Source of the DNA: Sinorhizobium terangae | Lineage (GTDB): Bacteria; Pseudomonadota; Alphaproteobacteria; Rhizobiales; Rhizobiaceae | Reading direction: 5' to 3' | NCBI RefSeq assembly: GCF_009601505.1 | Contig: NZ_WITC01000032.1 | Location: 62,001-126,000 of the forward strand | Length of the DNA: 64,000 nt | Shown: piece by piece, positions 42,450-50,637 of the stretch | How positions within the stretch are numbered: the stretch's first letter is position 1 | How the letters are laid out: each line of letters starts with the position of its first letter | The notes under the pieces: model-generated | Told to the model about the DNA's origin: nothing | The model's input: only the letters and a program-made list of their open reading frames with translations | Database searches by the model: none | Program-made: the position numbers and the translations under genes

Positions 42450-42683
42450 GCGGCATAGGTGAGCATTCCCCTACATCACCACGGGATTCGGGCGCGCTTG
42501 AAGGGCACCTGAGGCGTCTTGAGCAAACACTGCCAAGGCGTGCGATGCGAGCCCCAACTCGCGGTCGGGGCGTCCTATACCCGCGAATAGATCGATTAAT
42601 CCCGCAAGGCTGTCGAAATTCGCAACGGCTCCAAATACTTTAATGGTCACCTTCCGAACTCTCGTCAGGCAGGGGCGGCAATC

Positions 42684-43553
42684 ATGGGTACTGTGGCTTT
42701 GAGGATCGACGCTCTTCCAGACCGGGCGCAAACGGAAGCGCGGCTACGCCAGCTTGAAGAGGACCAGGCGCATGCGGCACGCCTTTGCGTGCTTGGCGAG
42801 ATGGTGAGCTCGATCGTCCACGAGATCCGCCAGCCGCTGTCGGCAATTGCCATGGATATAGATACGAGTCTGCGGTTGCTGTCGCAGGACTCGCCGGACC
42901 TGAAAAAGCTCCGTTTCAACATGGCTCGGATGAAGGACAGCGCCCGGCGTGCGAATGAGCTTGTTCATAGGATCAAGCAGATGGCGGTGAAGCGCGACCC
43001 GATCTGTACCGATGTGGACATCAATGGCGTGATATCGGATTCCATTGAACTTATGGCCATCGAAACCGTGGCACGGTCTATCCGGATCCATTGTTCCCTC
43101 GATCCCGCAACGCCGTTCGTCCGTGGCGACGCCCTGCAACTGCAGCAGGTAATCATCAACCTGCTTATCAACGCCGTGCAAGCGATCGAACTGGCTCCGT
43201 CCGGGCATCGGGAAATCCGGGTGAAGTCAAAACAGAGCTTCCATGGCGTCCGCATTTCGATTGAGGATGACGGCGCCGGCATACCAGAGCCGCTGCTTGA
43301 CAAGATCTTCGACGCCTACTTTTCAACCAAGCGGACCGGCATGGGTATCGGGCTGTCGATCTCGCGCTCCATCGTCGAAGCTCATGGAGGCACGATCAAC
43401 GCATCAAATGGCCGCAATGGTGCCATCGTCGATGTGGATTTGCCACGTGAACCCGCGCCATACGCGGAGCTTCTAGATGAAGCAGGGGAGGCGAGGGCGG
43501 CCGTGCTGCCAATGCCGAGCCATTCGCCCGAGTTCGCCCGACCAGAATTTTAA
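42684..43553 (+). CDS. Soluble histidine kinase
   Basis: Cytoplasmic kinase of 289 aa without membrane or PAS segments. HisKA carries the phospho-histidine in VSSIVHEIRQPLSAIAMDI (about residue 46). The ATPase domain has NLLINAVQAIE, EDDGAGIPEP, FDAYFSTKRTGMGIGLSISRS and AHGGTINASN. It begins directly at a short coiled lead (EARLRQLEEDQAHAARL), so its input must come from another protein or a bound ligand. It lies 235 bases after the PAS kinase on the same strand and may work with the same regulator. Confidence 0.87.
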   Translation: MGTVALRIDALPDRAQTEARLRQLEEDQAHAARLCVLGEMVSSIVHEIRQPLSAIAMDIDTSLRLLSQDSPDLKKLRFNMARMKDSARRANELVHRIKQMAVKRDPICTDVDINGVISDSIELMAIETVARSIRIHCSLDPATPFVRGDALQLQQVIINLLINAVQAIELAPSGHREIRVKSKQSFHGVRISIEDDGAGIPEPLLDKIFDAYFSTKRTGMGIGLSISRSIVEAHGGTINASNGRNGAIVDVDLPREPAPYAELLDEAGEARAAVLPMPSHSPEFARPEF

Positions 43554-43626
43554 AGCGGGGCGTTCCCTGTCAGGCTTGCGTACCCTCCTGGAAACGTCGC
43601 CCTGACACCGCGCGCAAGCGCCGAGT

Positions 43627-45780
43627 CTAGGCATCCGACGCTGCTGGCCCGGTCGGCGGCGGTGGCTTGATGAGATCAAGCGCCTTCTGAGCGACCGCGT
43701 TGCTTGCATCCCCGCTGCCGGCGACGGAGACAGTCGGAACGGCAAATTTGATCCCTTGGGCGTCGAAGGCCTTCTTGATCAAGGCATAGGCACGGCGGCG
43801 GATGACCGCCTGCTCGCCCGGCTTGGTCATGATCTTCATGCGGATCTGAATGGCGAAATCGCCAAATTGCTCGACCCCTTGCATCTTCAATGTTTCCATG
43901 ATGAGCGGCGCGATCTCTTCATCGGTCAGCAACTGCTGGCCGACCTCCTTGACCACACGTTTTACGATGTCCAAGTCGGTATCATAGGTGACGCTCACCA
44001 TGATCTTGTCGATCGCCCAGTCACGGGAATAGTTGGTGATCTTGTCGAGCGAGCCGAACGGGATCGTGTGGAGCGCACCACGATGATGCCTGATCTTTAT
44101 CGAGCGCAACGAAAAGGATTCGACGGTACCTTTGATGCTGCCGCTCTCGATGTATTCGCCCACCCGGAAGGCGTCGTCGAGGAGGAAGAACACTCCGGAG
44201 ATGATGTCCTTCACCAGCGTCTGGGCGCCGAAGCCAACCGCAACGCCAACAACACCTGCGCCGGCGATAAGCGGACCGATCTCCACGCCCAGACTGGAAA
44301 GCGCCATCAGTATGGCCATCGCGAGCAGCACAACAAACAATATGTTGCGAAAGACCGGAAGCAGCGTGCGAAGCCTCGCGCTTCGGCGTAACTCGTCGGA
44401 GTCGATCGCATAGCCCGCCGCGGCCTGCATCAGCTTGCGATCAATCCATGCACTCGTTATCTGCCATGTAAAATCGGCGAGCAGAATGACGACAAAGGCA
44501 TTCAGGAGCCCTCGAACAAAGCGGGTCACAATCGTGTCCCTGGCCGCCAGCGCGCCGAAGTCGACTCCAAGTAGCGAGGCTATTAGGTAAGCGGCTCCGA
44601 TCAGCAGCAGAGCGCGCAAACCGCGTTCCAATGCTGCCCCGGTGAGCGAAGGAATGCCGCCATCAGCGGCTACCGCACCCGGCGGACGCATAATGTGGTC
44701 GACCGAAAGCTTCACACACGAGATCGCGATCGGCAAAACCAGAAGTATAACCCCGACGTAAAATGTGGCGGCGATGCCGGAGAGCGCGACCAGCCAGTTG
44801 GTGATTATATAGAGCGTAACAAGCACCGTGCCGACGCGGTGGCGGCGATTAACCAAATCGAGACCGTCGAATGTTGGACTGCGCCACAGTGCGACGAGGG
44901 CCAAGCCGAACAGGATCAAACCGGATGCAAGCGCAACAATGTAGTTGGCTTCGCGTCCTACTCCGAGCATCGGCAACAACTGATAGGTGAAGTGCCCGAA
45001 TGCAAAGCTGCCAACCAGCGCTGCCGACCAGAAAAACCAAAAGCGAGCGGTGCCTGTCGCCATCGGCATCAGCCGAAACCGCTCAGCGCCGGGAGCAAGC
45101 ACGATCCGCCCCGTAACCAACGTCAAACGCACGGCCAGAAATACGAGGAGATAAGCAAGGACAGTGTGCTGCAGTAGCGGTGGCCAGTCGAACAGCAGGA
45201 AGGCGCCAATGCTTCCGACGGCAAAGGCCAGAAGGATGCCGAGCGCGTAGAGCATACGCAATCCGGCGACGCGCAACCGGTCGTCGACCGTATCCAGATG
45301 TGCGGCGATCAACCGCTTGCGCAGGCCGGCAGTGGCGTACCAATAGAACCACTCAAGACCGAATCCCAGCGTCACAAAAAAGACCATCGACAGAATGGCG
45401 GCGAAGGGTCCCTGTTCCCTCATCTCGGTCATCAATGCGACACGCGCTCTATCGAGCTCGGCAGGCAGCGTCGGAATGGCGGTCGCCATGTCATGAATGA
45501 AGGCGCGCGCGGCATTCAACCGGCCAACAATCATCTCGCTGGCGTTGGTGGCCTCGACCGAACTTTGCGCTTCGACCGGGCGGTTCCCCGTTTGCGATTG
45601 AAGCCATCCTTGAATATCGGGCCGTTGCAAGAGATCGACAAGCCGTCGCAAATCTTCCGGAGGTGGTGCCGCAGCACCGGAAGTCTGTTGCTCGGCCGGA
45701 TTGATGCCCGCCTGAGCCAGCGCCGATTGGTACGGCATCAGCAATGCGAAGATCAGGAGGAACAAGCAGCGGTAATTCAT
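43627..45780 (-). CDS. MscS-family mechanosensitive channel (large, multi-helix)
   Basis: Membrane channel of 717 aa. A signal peptide ends near SALAQA, then comes a periplasmic region (about 25-130) and about ten helices. The conserved MscS pore and beta domain lie near residues 500-620: GVVGVAVGFGAQTLVKDIISG, then LDDAFRVGEYIESG and HHRGALHTIPFG. Large MscS proteins of this kind release solutes under osmotic downshock. ATG 45780 has AAGGA upstream. It is convergent with the soluble kinase. Confidence 0.9.
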   Translation of the reverse strand: MNYRCLFLLIFALLMPYQSALAQAGINPAEQQTSGAAAPPPEDLRRLVDLLQRPDIQGWLQSQTGNRPVEAQSSVEATNASEMIVGRLNAARAFIHDMATAIPTLPAELDRARVALMTEMREQGPFAAILSMVFFVTLGFGLEWFYWYATAGLRKRLIAAHLDTVDDRLRVAGLRMLYALGILLAFAVGSIGAFLLFDWPPLLQHTVLAYLLVFLAVRLTLVTGRIVLAPGAERFRLMPMATGTARFWFFWSAALVGSFAFGHFTYQLLPMLGVGREANYIVALASGLILFGLALVALWRSPTFDGLDLVNRRHRVGTVLVTLYIITNWLVALSGIAATFYVGVILLVLPIAISCVKLSVDHIMRPPGAVAADGGIPSLTGAALERGLRALLLIGAAYLIASLLGVDFGALAARDTIVTRFVRGLLNAFVVILLADFTWQITSAWIDRKLMQAAAGYAIDSDELRRSARLRTLLPVFRNILFVVLLAMAILMALSSLGVEIGPLIAGAGVVGVAVGFGAQTLVKDIISGVFFLLDDAFRVGEYIESGSIKGTVESFSLRSIKIRHHRGALHTIPFGSLDKITNYSRDWAIDKIMVSVTYDTDLDIVKRVVKEVGQQLLTDEEIAPLIMETLKMQGVEQFGDFAIQIRMKIMTKPGEQAVIRRRAYALIKKAFDAQGIKFAVPTVSVAGSGDASNAVAQKALDLIKPPPPTGPAASDA

Positions 45781-45990
45781 GTAACGTTCCTTGGTCCGCC
45801 CACCGCATTTACAGGTGCCGACGGGAGTTAACCGAACTGGGGTTGTCATCCCTTCAGTTTGCGCCAAAGCCGGCACCTCGGTCGAGGCCCAAAACTCTTC
45901 GCCTTCAGCCAAACAACCGTTGACTGAAGGCGGAGAGTTGTGGACGTGATCAGAGGGGCGGCAGCTGGGCTCGGCGACCTGTTGTGAGGG

Positions 45991-46379
45991 TCAGGATCCA
46001 TGCGGAGGTACAAACAGGCAGATGGTGCGCCCATCATTCGCCCCCGCCGCCGAACACCAGTGAAAGAGGCCATCGGGGCTGTTCCGGATGCGGCTGTCTA
46101 TAGAGGTGATCACTTCCCCGTACCCTTGATAACGTAGCCCTCGGACCGCTCTGCGACGGCACTATATGCGACTTCACGGCAATCGTAGCCGGAGCAACAG
46201 GACAGGGGATAGGCCCCCCCGTGCGGTTGCGCGGCAGTTGGCAGCGCATCATGCGCCCTGGCATTCGGCGCTATGAGCAGAACCCATGCACCGACGAGAA
46301 ACACGGCGACCAGGGACAGAAACGCGGCGAGTTCGCGAAACTTCGACGGAACCTGCGTGATGAGAAACAAGTGTCTCAT
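45991..46379 (-). pseudogene. Small secreted Cys-rich protein, frameshifted
   Basis: Two reading frames make one protein. Frame 1 runs from ATG 46379 through a signal helix to YPLSCCSGYDCREV and EGYVIKGTGK, where it hits a stop at 46110. Frame 2 continues at that point with GEVITSIDSRIRNSPDG, FHWCSAAGANDGRTICLF and ends VPPHGS at 45991. The combined product has paired cysteines typical of a small rhizobial secreted family as I recall it. A missing C in the CCCC run at 46116-46119 would explain the shift. It could be a sequencing error or a recent mutation. Confidence 0.65.
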
Positions 46380-46547
46380 GACACGATTTCCTTTCCACTG
46401 AGCGCATCTGCATGGTTGGATGCTATGGAAAGGATCAATCAAGCTCAGAGGAAAATCTATTGTACGAAAGTGTTGTCTATACTTTCGCATAGGTACGCAC
46501 TATATAGGTGGCCGGTCTGATACCGCGTGGACCGCACGAAGAGCGGC

Positions 46548-47846
46548 TCAGCGCTGCGGCGTTTGCGGCAGGTAATCTTGCGCGATATCGATCCACGCCG
46601 GACGCCCTCCGAGGAACAGCTCACCGATGCGCGGCGCTGTCCTTGCGATCACCTTGCCTGCCTTGATGACGAACAGCCGGTTCGGTTTCAGTCTCAGTGC
46701 TTCGGTGACATCGGCCGCCTGCAGCACGACGAGATCTGCCTTGCAGCCGATATCAAGCCCGTAACCCTCGAGCCCCATCGTCTTGGCCGAATTGACGGTA
46801 ATCGCGTCGAAGATCTTGTGCTTGTCCTCGATGCCGGCCATTTGCGCCACGTGGATTGCCATGTGAGCGACCTCCAGCATGTCACCTGAGCCCATCGAGT
46901 ACCAAGGGTCCATGACGCAGTCATGCCCGAAGGAAACGTTGATCCCCGCCGCCATCAACTCTCGCACCCGTGTCATACCCCGCCGTTTCGGATAGGTGTC
47001 GTGACGGCCCTGCAGCATGATGTTGATCAGCGGATTGGGGATCACGTTGATCTCCGCCTCGGCGATCAACGGGATGAGTTTCGAAACGTAATAGTTGTCC
47101 ATCGAGTGCATCGAGGTCAGGTGCGAACCCGCAACGCGTCCCTTGAGGCCGAAACGCATCGTCTGGGCCGCCAACGTCTCGATGTGGCGCGACATCGGAT
47201 CGTCGGTTTCGTCGCAATGCATGTCGACCGGCAGACCGCGATCGGCGGCGATCCGGCACAGCGCCTCGACCGAGCGGGCGCCGTCTTCCATCGTGCGTTC
47301 GAAGTGCGGAATGCCGCCAACGATACCGACGCCCATGTCGAGTGCACGCTCGAGCGAGCGGACGCCGTCGGCGGCGCGGTAATAGCCGTCCTGCGGGAAG
47401 GCGACGAGCTGCAGATCAATATAGGGCGCGACCTTTTCCTTGACTTCCAAGAGTGCTTCGGCCGTCACAAGGCGCGGATCTGACGTGTCCACATGGCTGC
47501 GGATAAAGAGAAGGCCCTGGCTGACGGCGAGGTCGCAATAGCGCAAGGCCCGCTCGACCAATGCTTCCTTCGTCAGCTGTGGGCGCAATTCCCCCCAAAG
47601 CGCGATGCCCTCCAGCAACGTGCCGGAGACATTCATTCGCGGCATGCCGAGCGATAGCGTCGCGTCCATATGAAAATGCGGGTCGCAGAACGGCGGGCTG
47701 ACCAGTCGACCGGTCGCGTCAATCTCCTCGCCGTCAGTTGCAGCAAGGGATTTCTCGATCGCGCTGATCTTGCCGCCGGCAAGGCCGATATCGAGACCCT
47801 TGCGGCCGTCCGGCAGGTTGGCGTTGCGGATGATCAGGTCGAACAT
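46548..47846 (-). CDS. codA: Cytosine deaminase
   Basis: Amidohydrolase of 432 aa that deaminates cytosine to uracil in pyrimidine salvage; E. coli CodA has 427 residues. Metal and catalytic motifs: PPFCDPHFHMDATLS, MHCDETDDPMSRH, GSHLTSMHSMDNYYVSK and VSFGHDCVMDPWYSMGSGDML. The CodA-specific stretch QGRHDTYPKRRGMTRVREL is nearly identical to the enterobacterial enzyme. ATG 47846 has GGAGA upstream; longer starts to 47942 are not family-like. No codB permease is adjacent. Confidence 0.9.
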   Translation of the reverse strand: MFDLIIRNANLPDGRKGLDIGLAGGKISAIEKSLAATDGEEIDATGRLVSPPFCDPHFHMDATLSLGMPRMNVSGTLLEGIALWGELRPQLTKEALVERALRYCDLAVSQGLLFIRSHVDTSDPRLVTAEALLEVKEKVAPYIDLQLVAFPQDGYYRAADGVRSLERALDMGVGIVGGIPHFERTMEDGARSVEALCRIAADRGLPVDMHCDETDDPMSRHIETLAAQTMRFGLKGRVAGSHLTSMHSMDNYYVSKLIPLIAEAEINVIPNPLINIMLQGRHDTYPKRRGMTRVRELMAAGINVSFGHDCVMDPWYSMGSGDMLEVAHMAIHVAQMAGIEDKHKIFDAITVNSAKTMGLEGYGLDIGCKADLVVLQAADVTEALRLKPNRLFVIKAGKVIARTAPRIGELFLGGRPAWIDIAQDYLPQTPQR

Positions 47847-48119
47847 CGGTGGCTTCTCCAGGTGTTCACTCAGCGCGCCGGTCCGCGACGAGTCATGGAC
47901 AGCAAATATTATCGTCGATGTGCCGCCAGCGCCATTTAGCATTGTCGCCTGATCACATGTGCCGGAATGTTGCGGTAGTGGGGGTCGCGATCGGCCGATC
48001 TCTCACATGCAGGTGCCCCCAGACGGGATAGGTCAAGTTGTAAGCATTTTCTGTACGGCGACTTAAATCGTCTCATCTACCGTGATGCGCATGAGGTTCG
48101 AGAACCAGGAGTTCTAGAC

Positions 48120-48425
48120 ATGAAAGCGCAAACAAGAAATTCGGTCGGGCTAATCGACGGCCGCAGCAAAATAGTGCGGAGCGTGTTTGCTCTACTCCTT
48201 GCAACAGCCGTGTCGGGATGTTCGGCCACGCCGGACCAGAGTATCCGAACCTCGTCGCTGACGAGACAGGTCGGCTATCCGGCGTTGAGCAACAAGCCCG
48301 TCGCGTCAAAGCAGATCGTCGTTCAACAGGCGGCCAAACTCGAACGAGCCGCCTTTCTCGGACGCGCGCCATATATTTGCACGCCGAGCGGTTTTGGCAG
48401 CACATCGCGATGCTTCCTTCGATAG
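48120..48425 (+). CDS. Putative small lipoprotein
   Basis: A 101-aa protein with a hydrophobic signal (VRSVFALLLATAVSGC) and a lipobox V-S-G-C, so it is probably lipidated and attached to a membrane. The mature part is short and basic and ends with two cysteines (ICTPSGFGSTSRC). AGGAG lies eight bases upstream of ATG 48120. No family recognised. It is divergent from codA and convergent with the DUF995 gene. Confidence 0.65.
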   Translation: MKAQTRNSVGLIDGRSKIVRSVFALLLATAVSGCSATPDQSIRTSSLTRQVGYPALSNKPVASKQIVVQQAAKLERAAFLGRAPYICTPSGFGSTSRCFLR

Positions 48426-48522
48426 GAGCGGAGTTGCGCGCCGACCGGCGACGGGCTCATCTGCGGAGCCGGATTGATACGCTGACGCCAATCGGCTGCG
48501 CAACTCCGTTACTTGGTCAAGA

Positions 48523-49038
48523 TCATTCGACCTTTCCGAGCCTGGCTTCGATCTTGTTCAGCCGCGCGCTCACATAGTTGCCGCGGCGAAGTTTGGCGAA
48601 CTCGTCATCAGGTTTTGCCGGCGCGTTCCTGAAGACGTACCATTCGCCATTCGGCTCGCGTTTCTGAAGGATGAGACTCCCTTGCTTGCGATGGCTGAAA
48701 CAGGTTGTAGCGGGAGCCGAGCCATCCTTGGCGTGCCAGTCGGCCTTGAAGCAGAGTTTTCCTGGGCCGGTGATGAACCAGCGGCCGACGCCATAGGAGG
48801 GACTGCCGTTCTCCTTCGACCAGGCGGTAAACCGGCGTTGGCGCACCGAGAAATATCCGGCGCCCGCTTTCCAGATCCACGATTTCTGGCCGTAGAGCTT
48901 GTAGAGCTCTTCATGCGTCAGCGGCGTTGCCTTTTGAGCGTCTATGTGTCCGGCAGCGGCCTCGGCAAGCGATGCCGTCGCGCCTATGGCCGCGGCGATG
49001 GCGACAGCCAAGGACATTGTGCGTAGTGCTGGCCTCAT
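48523..49038 (-). CDS. DUF995-family secreted protein
   Basis: Secreted protein of 171 aa. A signal peptide ends near SLAEAAAGH. The mature domain has LTHEELYKLYGQKSWIW, GSPSYGVGRWFI, GKLCFKADWHAKDG, TTCFSHRK and QKREPNGEWYVFR, matching DUF995 and paralogous to the protein at 50014. AGGAG lies upstream of ATG 49038. It sits just downstream of the GH26 gene, 25 bases after its stop, so it is probably the last gene of the polysaccharide cluster. Function unknown. Confidence 0.83.
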   Translation of the reverse strand: MRPALRTMSLAVAIAAAIGATASLAEAAAGHIDAQKATPLTHEELYKLYGQKSWIWKAGAGYFSVRQRRFTAWSKENGSPSYGVGRWFITGPGKLCFKADWHAKDGSAPATTCFSHRKQGSLILQKREPNGEWYVFRNAPAKPDDEFAKLRRGNYVSARLNKIEARLGKVE

Positions 49039-49063
49039 CTCAAGTCTCCTGTCGGACTGAATG

Positions 49064-50017
49064 CTAGTTGGTGGTTTCGCGGGCAACCCGCCAGTCGGGC
49101 CGCCCATAGCCTCCGGGCCATTCGTAGATTTCGCGGTCGTTGAAGTAGACGACCGCGGTCAGCGCGGGGAATTCGGCATGAGGCGCGGCAACGCTTGCCG
49201 CCCAACTCGCCACATAGGAGGCGTCACCTTCGTAGCCGAGCTCCGCAACCATGATCGGCTTGCCGTAGCCTTTCACCCGTTCATATCCGGGCGTCAGCCG
49301 TTCCGAAAATGACTGATCGCGGCCAGTCGTGCCTTTGTCGTAGTCCTGATAGCCGAATACCGACAACCCGACGATGTCCACGACGTCGTCGCCGGGATAA
49401 AACGCCTCCAGCCCCCGGTTCCCCTTGGGCGACCACATGAATTTCGCGTTCTTCAGGTGTTCGCGGCACACGTTCACCATGCGCCGGTAGGCCGCCTTGA
49501 ATTCCTCACCCCGCCAGTGCGACCAGGAGAACTGGTTATCCGTTTCGTCCATTTCCTGCCCCCACCTTATGATGACCGGGCTTTTCAGCGTGGCGGCCGT
49601 CGAGCAGACCGCGGCCATGTTTTCATCGCGCTCGCCGCTCAGAATGGTGCGCAGAAGCTCGTGGTCCGAGACCCGCCACTCGGGCGACCAGGACCAGGGC
49701 TCGATCGTGATCATGAGAGAGCGTCCACGTGCTCGGGCGTAATCGTCGGCAAGGTTCAGCGTTGCCAGATCGACGTCTTCCCAGGGCAAGAAAAGATGCT
49801 CGATCTTGGACTGCGACGGCTCGCTGAAGTCGCCGTGGGGGTCGTAGGCGCCGAAGTCTATCGAGTGCTCCGTAAGCACCGGCCGCTTCTGTGAGAGTGT
49901 CGCCGTGGTAGCGGAATCCGCATCGGGAATCCCGCGCGGCATAGTGGCCGCCAGGACGGTGCCTGACAGCAACAGGCCGACGAATGAGAGTATGATCGCG
50001 TTCGATTTCCTGTTCAT
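49064..50017 (-). CDS. Glycoside hydrolase family 26-like secreted enzyme
   Basis: Secreted glycosidase of 317 aa. A signal peptide ends near GTVLAAT. The TIM-barrel has the probable acid/base Glu in VIIRWGQEMDETDN and the nucleophile Glu in KPIMVAELGYEGDAS, with HWRGEEFKAAYRRMVNVCRE and GLSVFGYQDYD between, as in GH26 (mannanases and lichenases). GGAGG lies six bases upstream of ATG 50017, which overlaps the preceding DUF995 stop (ATGA). In the cluster it may trim or release the polymer made by the GT2 synthase. Confidence 0.83.
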   Translation of the reverse strand: MNRKSNAIILSFVGLLLSGTVLAATMPRGIPDADSATTATLSQKRPVLTEHSIDFGAYDPHGDFSEPSQSKIEHLFLPWEDVDLATLNLADDYARARGRSLMITIEPWSWSPEWRVSDHELLRTILSGERDENMAAVCSTAATLKSPVIIRWGQEMDETDNQFSWSHWRGEEFKAAYRRMVNVCREHLKNAKFMWSPKGNRGLEAFYPGDDVVDIVGLSVFGYQDYDKGTTGRDQSFSERLTPGYERVKGYGKPIMVAELGYEGDASYVASWAASVAAPHAEFPALTAVVYFNDREIYEWPGGYGRPDWRVARETTN

Positions 50018-50628
50018 TGCATGCCTCCAAGCTCGTTCGCCTCGGTTTGCGGGGGAACGGCATCTGTCTCTGATTTCGGCTGTGTCGTGACGAGTCGTTG
50101 AACAAGGGGAAGCTTCGCACCGACCAAATCCTGGTCGACCAGTCTCTTGAACTCGTCGTCGGCCAACGGCTTGGCATGTTTGAAGACGTACCAGTCTCCA
50201 GCAGGCTCGCGCTTCTGGTAGATGGTGTTGTCGAGTATCCGGTGGCTGAAGCAGGTCGTGTCCCTCGCGGCCGCTTCCTGGCTGTGCCAGACCGCCTTCA
50301 GACAGAGTTGACCGTGATCGTTCAGGGTCCACCGGCCTTCCGCCCATGTCATTCCGGTCTCCGATTGCGCCCAGGCCTTAAAAACGCGGCCTTGGTCCTG
50401 CATTCGTCCGGCGCCTTTCTCCCATTTCCACGTTTTGCCGCGGAAGATCATGTAGACTTCCGCCGCGGTCATGAGGCGCGCATTTTCCGGAACGACGTCT
50501 TCTGCCGATGCCGGCGATTGGCAGAGAAGAATGGCTACAGTCATGATGCCAAGGGCGAGGCGCCTGACGAGCATCGCCTGGCGGGCAATCCAGCCCTGTT
50601 TCCGATCGAGTGCGACTTTTTGTGTCAT
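50014..50628 (-). CDS. DUF995-family secreted protein
   Basis: Protein of 204 aa with a signal peptide (LALGIMTVAILLCQSPASAED) and a DUF995 domain: LMTAAEVYMIFRGKTWKWE, WAEGRWTLNDHGQLCLKAVW, TTCFSHRILDN and QKREPAGDWYVFKH. It is a paralogue of the protein at 48523, about 30-40% similar by eye. GAGGA upstream of ATG 50628 begins in the GT2 stop. It overlaps the GH26 gene by four bases, so the cluster is translationally coupled here. Role unknown; perhaps periplasmic handling of the polymer. Confidence 0.85.
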   Translation of the reverse strand: MTQKVALDRKQGWIARQAMLVRRLALGIMTVAILLCQSPASAEDVVPENARLMTAAEVYMIFRGKTWKWEKGAGRMQDQGRVFKAWAQSETGMTWAEGRWTLNDHGQLCLKAVWHSQEAAARDTTCFSHRILDNTIYQKREPAGDWYVFKHAKPLADDEFKRLVDQDLVGAKLPLVQRLVTTQPKSETDAVPPQTEANELGGMQ

Positions 50629-50637
50629 GGCTTGTCC

